Part shown: piece after piece, positions 1-5,098 of the stretch
Numbering within the stretch: the stretch's first letter is position 1
How the letters are laid out: the number at the start of each line of letters is the position of its first letter
NCBI GenBank assembly: GCA_030627405.1
Contig: DAOUSD010000112.1
Coordinates: forward strand, 1 to 6,342
DNA from: Deltaproteobacteria bacterium
GTDB lineage: Bacteria; Desulfobacterota; Desulfobacteria; Desulfobacterales; ETH-SRB1
Direction: 5' to 3'
Length of the DNA stretch: 6,342 nt
Translations under genes and position numbers: made by a program
The notes under the pieces: generated by a model
The model's input: the letters and a program-made list of their open reading frames with translations, nothing else
Database searches by the model: none
Told to the model about the DNA's origin: nothing

Positions 1-30
1 CCATACTTTAAGTTCTCTAAAATCTCTCAT
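1..30 (-). CDS. Four-helix-bundle / S23 (23S rRNA intervening-sequence) family protein, N-terminal fragment
   Basis: Only the first ten codons are in the window; the gene runs off the left edge. They read MRDFRELKVW, which from memory is the characteristic opening of the four-helix-bundle family that includes proteins encoded in 23S rRNA intervening sequences and is structurally related to Avd of diversity-generating retroelements. The ATG at 28-30 is preceded by AAAAGGG (minus strand, 37-43) with a 6-nt spacer. An in-frame ATG at 34-36 would add Met-Glu but directly abuts that ribosome-binding site, so the inner ATG is preferred. The ribosome-binding site lies at the outer end of the 141-bp repeat, so the repeat is this gene's leader. 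Family function is poorly known. Identification rests on ten residues and is therefore moderate. Confidence 0.6.
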   Translation of the reverse strand, partial: MRDFRELKVW

Positions 31-38
31 TTCCATCC

Positions 39-179
39 CTTTTCAATGCTAACGGCTAAACGCTAATGGCTAACCGCACAGGTTGAATAATTTCACTGCG
101 TTATCAGTCGTCGACGTATAACCAATACGCCTTTCTCCTTCCAGCCTTGTGAAATTAATTATCTGAAAGTCTATATATC
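39..179 (-). repeat. Left copy of 141-bp inverted repeat (MITE-like, leader of S23-type gene)
   Basis: This stretch is the reverse complement of 6202-6342 without gaps; base x pairs with base 6381-x. Five mismatches are seen, at 109, 123, 134, 135 and 143, giving 136/141 identity. Bases 39-108 and 144-179 are perfect. Inner structure: TAATTTCAC (88-96) and GTGAAATTA (149-157) form a 9-bp dyad, with GTCGAC (110-115) between its arms. A GCTAAxx heptad tract occupies 48-75. The inner edge supplies the stop codon and last two codons of the YihY-family gene; the outer edge supplies the ribosome-binding site of the S23-type gene. No transposase is seen here. It could be a MITE, a REP-like element or part of a larger gene-carrying cassette. 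Confidence 0.93.
48..75. repeat. Heptanucleotide tract, four GCTAAxx units (left)
   Basis: Four abutting 7-mers start with GCTAA and end in CG, AC, TG and CC (48-54, 55-61, 62-68, 69-75), followed by a further GC. Because 7 is not a multiple of 3, the TAA on the plus strand (50, 57, 64, 71) and the TAG on the minus strand (CTA at 49, 56, 63, 70) fall in all three frames of each strand. The tract lies just upstream of the S23-type gene's ribosome-binding site. Its role is unknown; a translation-stopping or recombination role is inference. Confidence 0.85.
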
Positions 180-1508
180 TTTCAGCAGCCTGTTCATCCG
201 GGATCTTCCAATTTCTTCCCTGAAGGTTTGAAGTATCTCCGAGATGACTTTCAACCCGGCAGTCTGGGCAACCGGAATATTGTCTATCCCCATGTCTTCA
301 AGGGACTCAACGACGAACTTTATCGTAAGCGTATTGATGTCGCGGGCGGGCTGATAGGTCAATTCCTTATACTCCTCCGTACGTGTACCGGAAATAATGC
401 CGCATGCCACCAGCTCATCAAGAATTTTATGCAACAGACGAACAGGGATATCAAGCCTCTTAGATATTTCTGCGGCTGTCAGCGGCCCTCTGCCCTCCGC
501 AAAATTTCTCACCAATAAATGGCAAGTCTGAAGGGAGAGAAGCTTCTTGAAGTAATCGCTTATACGGAGGGAATCGGGCTCAAATTCATAGGTATCTACA
601 TTCTGGCGGGCAAAGGAAAACTCAGCTCCGAAGAGAACGATAAGCCAGCTCAACTGTAACCATATCAGAAAGAGGGGCAACGCCGCAAAACTTCCGTAGA
701 TGGCGTTGTATTTTGCTGCACCGATCTGAAAGGTAATATAGGCACACTGGATAATCTGGTAGATTGTGCCGGCAATTATCCCCGCCGGAATACCCGACGA
801 AAAATGAACCTTTGTGTTGGGCATAAAGATATAGAGAAAGGTGAAGAGAATCCATATCAGGCAATAGGGCAAAAACCTCAGAACGGAAAATATGACGGTG
901 CTGAATATTCCCAGAAGCGCCACCTTTTCCGTTATAAGCGTCACCTGGGTGGTGATGAACACCGTTACACTGCTTGCCATTATAATAAGAATTGGGCAGA
1001 GGAGCATTACGAAAAAATAATCGCTGAACTTTCTTCCCAGAGGTCTTGCTTCTTTTATTCCCCAGATATCATTGAATGAATCTTCGATATTGCCGAGCAC
1101 TCTTATTACCGCCCAGAAGAGGACAATCACACCCACAGCGGCAAGAAGCCCCCCCTTCGTATTTGCGAGCAGGGAATGGGCAAAACCGATTACTTTTACT
1201 ATAATCTCCTCCTGTCCGGCAAACTGCTCCAGAAGCCGCTTCTCAAGGAGCTTTTCAAAACCGAATCCCTTGGCTATTCCAAAGGACATGGCAGCCACAG
1301 GGACTATGGAGATCAGGGAATAGAAGGTAAGGGCAGACGCCCTCAGATGGCATTTATCCTCAGCAAATCCTCGTATGGACAGGAGAAAGATTCTTAATTG
1401 TTTGATGAAAAACGATTTTTTTCGCGGCAGGTTCTCTAAGCGAATTCTCCAGATATCATCTTTCATGAAATCAGTGAAACGCGATATAGCAAGCAAAATA
1501 TTTTGCAT
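171..1508 (-). CDS. yihY: YihY/BrkB-family (UPF0761) inner-membrane protein with C-terminal winged-helix-like domain
   Basis: This 445-residue protein belongs to the YihY/BrkB family of inner-membrane proteins, whose molecular function is unsettled; they were once annotated as ribonuclease BN, which is not supported. Six hydrophobic segments are visible at about 58-80, 119-141, 163-187, 198-229, 238-262 and 275-300. Family hallmarks include the RASALTFYSLISIVP stretch (56-70) and NAIYGSFAALPLF (268-280) leading into GAEF. Residues 325-445 form a soluble extension absent from the shorter E. coli-type proteins; LTAAEISKRLDIP followed by LLHKILDELVACGII (343-372) resembles a winged-helix fold. 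The ATG at 1506-1508 is chosen because GAGGAG (1516-1521) sits 7 nt upstream; an in-frame TTG at 1548-1550 lacks such a site. The TAG stop and final Asp-Ile codons lie inside the 141-bp repeat, so the native C-terminus may have been altered. It lies 134 bp downstream of the radical SAM gene and may share its transcript. Confidence 0.93.
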   Translation of the reverse strand: MQNILLAISRFTDFMKDDIWRIRLENLPRKKSFFIKQLRIFLLSIRGFAEDKCHLRASALTFYSLISIVPVAAMSFGIAKGFGFEKLLEKRLLEQFAGQEEIIVKVIGFAHSLLANTKGGLLAAVGVIVLFWAVIRVLGNIEDSFNDIWGIKEARPLGRKFSDYFFVMLLCPILIIMASSVTVFITTQVTLITEKVALLGIFSTVIFSVLRFLPYCLIWILFTFLYIFMPNTKVHFSSGIPAGIIAGTIYQIIQCAYITFQIGAAKYNAIYGSFAALPLFLIWLQLSWLIVLFGAEFSFARQNVDTYEFEPDSLRISDYFKKLLSLQTCHLLVRNFAEGRGPLTAAEISKRLDIPVRLLHKILDELVACGIISGTRTEEYKELTYQPARDINTLTIKFVVESLEDMGIDNIPVAQTAGLKVISEILQTFREEIGRSRMNRLLKDI

Positions 1509-1515
1509 CGGCAAT

Positions 1516-1521
1516 CTCCTC
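1516..1521 (-). promoter_or_regulatory. Ribosome binding site deciding the YihY start
   Basis: GAGGAG on the minus strand, 7 nt before the ATG at 1506-1508. It argues for a 445-residue protein rather than the 459-residue version from the upstream TTG at 1548-1550. Confidence 0.8.
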
Positions 1522-1592
1522 AAGTTTGATAGAGGCAGTACCTGTGTCAAATCGTAACGCCTTGTCCTTTTGTATCAAATCCGGATAAAACA

Positions 1593-1612
1593 GCAAGCGG
1601 CAAGCTCAAGCG
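1593..1612. repeat. Short degenerate period-7 tract in the YihY/radical SAM gap
   Basis: Within the 134-bp gap between the two minus-strand genes, GCAAGCG, GCAAGCT and CAAGCG follow one another directly. This resembles the period-7 tract of the flanking repeats, but with core GCAAGC rather than GCTAA. It is too short to exclude chance. No convincing terminator was found in this gap. Confidence 0.4.
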
Positions 1613-1642
1613 TTGGAAGTAAAAGGCTTCGACAAACTGTTT

Positions 1643-3094
1643 TCAAGTAAATCCCAACCGTTTGTTGCTTCTAGCAAAATTGAGAAAATCTGCAATGTTT
1701 ATAATAAAACGTGACCAACTATCAGGTGAGCGCCACAGCATTGCAGTATAATTCCATATAACTCTGGGGCGTAAAAAATGTGTTTTGTAAAATATCTGGA
1801 AGAGTTCTTCCATGCGCTCCTTTGTCATCCCATTTGGGATGAACTGGAAATGCATGCAGTCCATTTTTTCCCATTCTTCATTAAACTCTCCAAGATCATG
1901 TATATTTTCGTAAACCGGCGCTCCAGGAAAAGGAGTAAATTTTGCCAGGTTAATATCGTCTACAGGTAACGAAAAGATATAATCCATAGTCTTATTAATG
2001 CTTTCCTCTGTCTCCCCCGGCAATCCTATCATTAAAAGACCTTTAACACGTATCCCGGCCTTTTTGATCAAATGTATTTTTTCCCTCAGAAGATTCAAAT
2101 TCACATTTCGATGGTGTTGTGCCAGAAGATCCTGATCGCCAGTCTCTATACCAAGGCTGATCATCCAGCAGCCGGCAGCCTTTAAACGACGAAGAAGGTC
2201 TAAATCTATATGCTCTGCCCTGACAGCGCAATTAAAAGTCACTCCCGGGGGCCTGTCAATCATCATCCTTGTAAAATCTTCAATCCTCTGCCGGTTGAAA
2301 GTAAACTGATCGTCATAAAAGATAACATGACGTATGCCGAAACGTCTCTTCAGATATTTTACATGCTCATACATATATTCTGCAGAATTATACCGAAAGC
2401 TGCGGCGGAACACAGACCTGTCACAATAACTACAGGCATAGGGGCAACCACGACTTGATATACAGCTTGAGTTGGGTGCTTTGGGATAGTTAAAAATGGG
2501 CAATTTATATACCTTAGGATATCCTGCAAGCTTCTCATAAGCAGGAAATGGGATGGTGTCGAGATTAATTGACTTGGTTCTGTAACCATTAAAACAAGTC
2601 TCGCCTTTTGCATCCTGAAATACCAACCCCTGCACCGAATCAACTTCTTCAGGGCTTTTTTCAATAAGTTCCGTAAGAGTCTGTTCACCTTCCCCGACCA
2701 CAACAAAATCAATTACCGGAAAATTTTTAAGCACTCGTTTTTTAAGGGCTGAAACATGGGGACCGCCGAATACAATCTTTATGTCAGGCAAAAAACTTTT
2801 GGCAAGCCCGGCAATGCGAATGCCATCAAGAAAACTGGAAGTTGTGCAGCTAAGGCCTATAAAGCCGGGTTTTTCCGTCAGCAAATAATCACGTATGAAA
2901 TAGTCTGAGTCGGGCATGGCATAGCAGTCAATAATATCAGCATTAATGCCCTCTCTTCCCAGATAAGAAGCAATACTTGCCAGTCCAATAGGAGGCACGA
3001 TGTTTGCCAGCCTGGCAATATCCCTGCCGGCAGCTTCCTTCCGGTAGCCCAGCGGATGGACTAAAAGAATATTTTTTTGATTAAACTTCGTCAT
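1643..3094 (-). CDS. B12-binding-domain radical SAM protein (class B type)
   Basis: This 483-residue cytoplasmic enzyme has an N-terminal cobalamin-binding Rossmann domain (about 7-160) followed by a radical SAM barrel (about 205-400). In the first domain, VPPIGLASIASYL (33-45) and FGGPHVSAL (109-117) are typical, but no DxHxxG cobalamin ligand motif is seen, as is common in this class. The 4Fe-4S cluster motif CxxxCxxC is Cys217, Cys221 and Cys224 in SRGCPYACSYC. SLGIETGDQ (313-321) and LLMIGLPGETEES (353-365) are the usual SAM-binding-side motifs. Such enzymes cleave SAM to a 5'-deoxyadenosyl radical and often methylate unactivated carbons or phosphinates, or make ring contractions. The substrate cannot be told here; neighbours give no pathway. 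The ATG at 3092-3094 has only a weak ribosome-binding site (the upstream AGAAGCAG run), but a good promoter sits at 3143-3171. It may be cotranscribed with the YihY gene 134 bp downstream. Confidence 0.93.
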   Translation of the reverse strand: MTKFNQKNILLVHPLGYRKEAAGRDIARLANIVPPIGLASIASYLGREGINADIIDCYAMPDSDYFIRDYLLTEKPGFIGLSCTTSSFLDGIRIAGLAKSFLPDIKIVFGGPHVSALKKRVLKNFPVIDFVVVGEGEQTLTELIEKSPEEVDSVQGLVFQDAKGETCFNGYRTKSINLDTIPFPAYEKLAGYPKVYKLPIFNYPKAPNSSCISSRGCPYACSYCDRSVFRRSFRYNSAEYMYEHVKYLKRRFGIRHVIFYDDQFTFNRQRIEDFTRMMIDRPPGVTFNCAVRAEHIDLDLLRRLKAAGCWMISLGIETGDQDLLAQHHRNVNLNLLREKIHLIKKAGIRVKGLLMIGLPGETEESINKTMDYIFSLPVDDINLAKFTPFPGAPVYENIHDLGEFNEEWEKMDCMHFQFIPNGMTKERMEELFQIFYKTHFLRPRVIWNYTAMLWRSPDSWSRFIINIADFLNFARSNKRLGFT

Positions 3095-3142
3095 TTTTTA
3101 ATTGTTCTGCTTCTGATTATAAGATAAGGATCCAATCAAAAA

Positions 3143-3171
3143 TTTATAACAACATACTTAACCTTTTTCAA
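3143..3171 (-). promoter_or_regulatory. Predicted sigma-70-type promoter of the radical SAM gene
   Basis: On the minus strand, TTGAAA (3166-3171) and TATAAA (3143-3148) are separated by exactly 17 bp, close to the bacterial consensus. A start site near 3136 would give a leader of about 40 nt before the ATG at 3094. Confidence 0.65.
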
Positions 3172-3180
3172 TATGTTGTT
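3148..3180. repeat. 9-bp perfect inverted repeat over the radical SAM promoter, possible operator
   Basis: AACAACATA (3148-3156) and TATGTTGTT (3172-3180) are exact inverted copies 15 bp apart. One arm lies just upstream of the -35 box and the other abuts the -10 box of the minus-strand promoter, so a bound dimeric regulator would block it. This is a position-based inference; the AT-rich sequence makes a chance match possible. Confidence 0.5.
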
Positions 3181-3219
3181 CAAAAAAAACTGAAAAACTT
3201 TAATATTAAACATATTCGC

Positions 3220-3248
3220 TTGACGCATAACAATTGATTTCCTATTAT
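3220..3248 (+). promoter_or_regulatory. Predicted sigma-70-type promoter of the plus-strand envelope gene cluster
   Basis: TTGACG (3220-3225) and TATTAT (3243-3248) are separated by 17 bp. Transcription would start near 3255, about 30 nt before the TTG start at 3285. This makes the in-frame ATG at 3234, which lies inside the promoter, unusable. It is divergent from the radical SAM promoter. Confidence 0.7.
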
Positions 3249-3272
3249 TTTTATAAGCAATGCATCTATATC

Positions 3273-3279
3273 AAGGAGG
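3273..3279 (+). promoter_or_regulatory. Ribosome binding site supporting a TTG start
   Basis: A full AAGGAGG lies 5 nt upstream of the TTG at 3285-3287. It fixes the start of the first TRL-like gene at this rare initiation codon. Confidence 0.85.
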
Positions 3280-3284
3280 TTGAT

Positions 3285-3581
3285 TTGAAATCTAAAATAT
3301 TATCGGCTATTGTTCTTGCAATTATCTTTACCGGCAGTGGTTGCGCATATGTCAATATTAGGACTCCCTTTGATACAGATCTTAACAGAACTGATTTGGG
3401 GGCAAAAAAAGGGATTGCTACTGCCTACAGCCTTTTGTGGCTTGTATCTTGGGGAGATGCAAGTTATGCCGCTGCTGCTAAAAATGGTGATATAACGATT
3501 CTGAAACACGCAGACCAGGAGATGCAGCAAATCTTGTTGGGCTTGTATACCAGGTGGCGCGTTATAGTTTACGGCGATTGA
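3285..3581 (+). CDS. TRL-like family exported protein / putative lipoprotein
   Basis: The 98-residue product has a short basic start, a hydrophobic core and then GSGC (Cys20), giving a probable lipoprotein signal peptide. The lipobox is imperfect, with Gly at -3 instead of Leu/Val/Ile, so lipidation is likely but not certain. The mature part resembles the TRL-like family as I remember it: LGAKKGIATAYSLLWLVSWGDASYAAAAKNG (about 38-68), then ITILKHADQE (69-78) and a C-terminal LGLYTRWRVIVYGD (85-98). Members are small periplasmic or membrane-tethered proteins of unknown function. Start choice: TTG with AAGGAGG 5 nt before it, about 30 nt after a promoter; a longer version from ATG 3234 would start within that promoter and destroy the clean signal peptide. 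It is the first gene of the plus-strand cluster, 18 bp ahead of a paralogue. Confidence 0.8.
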   Translation: MKSKILSAIVLAIIFTGSGCAYVNIRTPFDTDLNRTDLGAKKGIATAYSLLWLVSWGDASYAAAAKNGDITILKHADQEMQQILLGLYTRWRVIVYGD

Positions 3582-3587
3582 TATGGC

Positions 3588-3594
3588 GGAGGAG
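3588..3594 (+). promoter_or_regulatory. Ribosome binding site supporting a GTG start
   Basis: GGAGGAG ends 5 nt before the GTG at 3600-3602, fixing the start of the second TRL-like lipoprotein gene. Confidence 0.8.
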
Positions 3595-3599
3595 AAATA

Positions 3600-3962
3600 G
3601 TGTCAACTAAAAGACTTATTGTCTTTGTATGCCTTCTTCTCTCCCTTTTTATTCTTGCCGGGTGCTTAACCTTTGGAAAAATGGGCAGCGGTTCTCTGAA
3701 AGGATATGTTTTTAAACATGTCAGGGTTCCGTATACAACGAATATAGACAACACACCCTCATCTGTCTTTCAATCAAATGGCAAAATTATCAAGGTAGAG
3801 GATCCTTTTTCCGGCTATGGTTTTTATGCGGAATTTAGCTCCAATGCTATTGGAGATATTGCAAAAAAGCACGGACTGAAAAAGGTCTATTTTGCCGATC
3901 TTGAAATTTTCAGTATCCTTGGAATATTTGAATACCAAGAATTGCACATATACGGGGAATAA
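3600..3962 (+). CDS. TRL-like family lipoprotein (paralogue of the preceding gene)
   Basis: The 120-residue product starts at GTG with a strong GGAGGAG site. Its signal peptide ends in a good lipobox, LAGC (Cys22), predicting a lipoprotein; the next residue, Leu, is not the Asp inner-membrane retention signal, so outer-membrane sorting is plausible. The mature part fits TRL-like proteins: a YVFKHVRVPYTTNIDNTP segment (36-53), a linker with GKIIKVEDP (61-69), NAIGDIAKKHGLKKVYFADLE (82-102) and an ending SILGIFEYQELHIYGE. The ending and the ADxE motif parallel the upstream protein (ADQE, then LLGLYTRWRVIVYGD), so the two look like diverged tandem duplicates. Only 18 bp separate the genes, so they are almost certainly cotranscribed. 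No biochemical function is known for the family. Confidence 0.85.
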   Translation: MSTKRLIVFVCLLLSLFILAGCLTFGKMGSGSLKGYVFKHVRVPYTTNIDNTPSSVFQSNGKIIKVEDPFSGYGFYAEFSSNAIGDIAKKHGLKKVYFADLEIFSILGIFEYQELHIYGE

Positions 3963-4025
3963 AAAACAAGGAACAATAAAATACATCGGTCTAAGAAACA
4001 TATTTTTATTCTTACCAGTTCAATC

Positions 4026-4538
4026 ATGAACAAACTCCGCTCATTTCTATATCGATTCTTATTTATTTTCTCTATTTTGACTATCTTAAATCTATCAATA
4101 GCTTACTCGGCCAATCCCTTTTCATCGGCTTACCAGACAAAAATATTTCGCCTTCTTAATCAGTTGCATAGTGATCCACATAATGGAAAAGTTTCTAATG
4201 CCATAGGCTTCTATTATTATAAAATGAAGAATTATCCGGAAGCCATTAAATACTATAAGAAAGCAATAGAACTCACGCCGGATTATCCTTTAAGCTACAA
4301 CAACCTCGGCGTTATTTACTTACAAACAGAAAAATATGAACAAGCAGAAGAATGTTTTCGCAAAGCCATTGCGCTTGACCCTGTCTATATAAAAGCAGTA
4401 TGTAATTTAGGCGCTACTTATTTTAAGATGAACAACTATCCAGAGGCAAAGAGATGGTACAAAACTGCTTTAAAGATTGATCCGGAATATGTAAACAAAA
4501 GGAAGAACTATTTCCTGAATAAAAATTCTCAGAAATAA
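4026..4538 (+). CDS. Small exported TPR (tetratricopeptide repeat) protein
   Basis: The 170-residue product has an N-terminal signal peptide (hydrophobic about 7-26, cleavage probable around AYSA, residues 26-29). Three consecutive 34-residue TPR units follow at about 55-88, 89-122 and 123-156. Canonical spacing is visible: NAIGFYYYKMKNYPEAIKYYKKAIELTPDY, then NNLGVIYLQTEKYEQAEECFRKAIALDP, then CNLGATYFKMNNYPEAKRWYKTALKIDP. TPRs are protein-binding scaffolds; a periplasmic adaptor role is inferred and no partner is shown. The ATG at 4026 has no clear ribosome-binding site and no alternative in-frame start lies close upstream. It is 63 bp past the second lipoprotein gene, with no terminator evident, so it may be the third gene of that transcript. 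A MITE-like inverted repeat follows it. Confidence 0.9.
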   Translation: MNKLRSFLYRFLFIFSILTILNLSIAYSANPFSSAYQTKIFRLLNQLHSDPHNGKVSNAIGFYYYKMKNYPEAIKYYKKAIELTPDYPLSYNNLGVIYLQTEKYEQAEECFRKAIALDPVYIKAVCNLGATYFKMNNYPEAKRWYKTALKIDPEYVNKRKNYFLNKNSQK

Positions 4539-4550
4539 AACAATAACGGT

Positions 4551-4636
4551 TTAGCTACTAAGACACAAAAAAGAGATATGAATTTTAGACCTTCCCGCCT
4601 GCTGTCCGGCAGGCAGGTTGGTGTCTTTGTAGCTGA
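4551..4636. repeat. MITE-like inverted-repeat element with GC-rich central hairpin
   Basis: In the 118-bp gap between the TPR and YidD genes, TTAGCTACTAAGACAC (4551-4566) and GTGTCTTTGTAGCTGA (4621-4636) are inverted copies matching at 14 of 16 positions. Inside, GCCTGC (4597-4602) and GCAGGC (4609-4614) form a 6-bp GC-rich hairpin with a 6-base loop. The ends resemble the 'AAGACACAAAG / CTTTGTGTCTT' repeats I remember from many environmental genomes. The inner hairpin is not followed by a U-run, so it is a poor classical terminator, but the whole could slow or end transcription. Confidence 0.7.
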
Positions 4637-4656
4637 GTTGTTACAAAAATCATAAC

Positions 4657-5070
4657 ATGAAAATAATTAGAATTTTCTTAATTATAATTATATTTTCTCT
4701 TTTCCCCAAATTCGTGGGGATCTCTATTTCTAACGATGACCCGGTTAAAGGCCCGTGGGGAAAAAACACAAAAACCACCTCACAAATTAAGAAAACAACC
4801 ATAAATCCGCTCAAGCACCTTGTCGGATTTTACAAAGATTATATCTCGCCCATTGATGGCAGCAAATGCCCAATGTATCCCACCTGCGCTCAATATAGTA
4901 TTGAATGCTTTGAAAAACATGGCCTCATCATGGGCTGGCTAATGACCTGTGACCGCCTCTTCCATGAAGCTGATGAGATGAAACAGACCCCAATGATTTT
5001 GATTAACAACCGCTTCAGATTTTATGACCCGGTGAAAAATAATGACTTTTGGTGGTATGAGGAAAAATAG
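4657..5070 (+). CDS. yidD: Membrane-anchored YidD-like protein (membrane protein insertion efficiency factor family)
   Basis: The 137-residue product has an N-terminal hydrophobic anchor or signal (about 3-23), a polar linker (about 26-50) and a YidD domain (51-126). Core motifs are FYKDYISPIDGSKCPMYPTCAQYS (58-81; Cys71 and Cys77) and the following helix CFEKHGLIMGWLMTCDRL. Canonical YidD (about 70-85 residues, beside rnpA and yidC) assists membrane protein insertion and has a KCHPxHPGGxDPV tail. Here that tail is replaced by CDRLFHEADEM, a spacer, RFYDPV, and the ending NNDFWWYEEK. Together with the anchor and the absence of rpmH, rnpA or yidC nearby, this marks a divergent paralogue, so a role in membrane insertion should not be assumed. 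The ATG has no obvious ribosome-binding site. The next gene begins 28 bp after its stop, suggesting that the two are coupled. Confidence 0.88.
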   Translation: MKIIRIFLIIIIFSLFPKFVGISISNDDPVKGPWGKNTKTTSQIKKTTINPLKHLVGFYKDYISPIDGSKCPMYPTCAQYSIECFEKHGLIMGWLMTCDRLFHEADEMKQTPMILINNRFRFYDPVKNNDFWWYEEK

Positions 5071-5098
5071 TTTTCTATCTTCTCACAATAAGGATAAA

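Noticed and set aside
48..75. CRISPR-like array
   Set aside because: Units are 7 bp and abut each other with no spacers; this is a short tandem repeat.
228..518. Plus-strand open frame opposite the YihY gene (and others at 804-1079, 1072-1323, 1176-1397)
   Set aside because: No ribosome-binding site or recognisable motif; they are antisense shadows of a strongly recognised membrane protein gene.
171..1508. Annotation as ribonuclease BN
   Set aside because: This is a historical misassignment for the YihY/BrkB family; the sequence is a polytopic membrane protein without metallo-beta-lactamase RNase motifs.
1643..3094. Specific assignment to a hopanoid or bacteriochlorophyll enzyme (HpnJ/HpnR/BchE type)
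   Set aside because: Domain order is shared by many B12-radical SAM enzymes and no pathway neighbour supports a particular substrate.
3148..3180. Rho-independent terminator on either strand
   Set aside because: The stem is AT-rich with a 15-base loop and sits upstream of both divergent genes, so an operator or chance dyad fits better.
3234..3284. Upstream ATG giving a longer first TRL-like protein
   Set aside because: It lies inside the predicted promoter (TTGACG-17-TATTAT), has no ribosome-binding site, and would bury the signal peptide; TTG 3285 has AAGGAGG.
5042..5098. Longer start of the TPR/PGAG protein overlapping the yidD gene
   Set aside because: ATG 5099 has AAGGA upstream and already leaves a full signal peptide; the extra 19 residues show no homology-like pattern.
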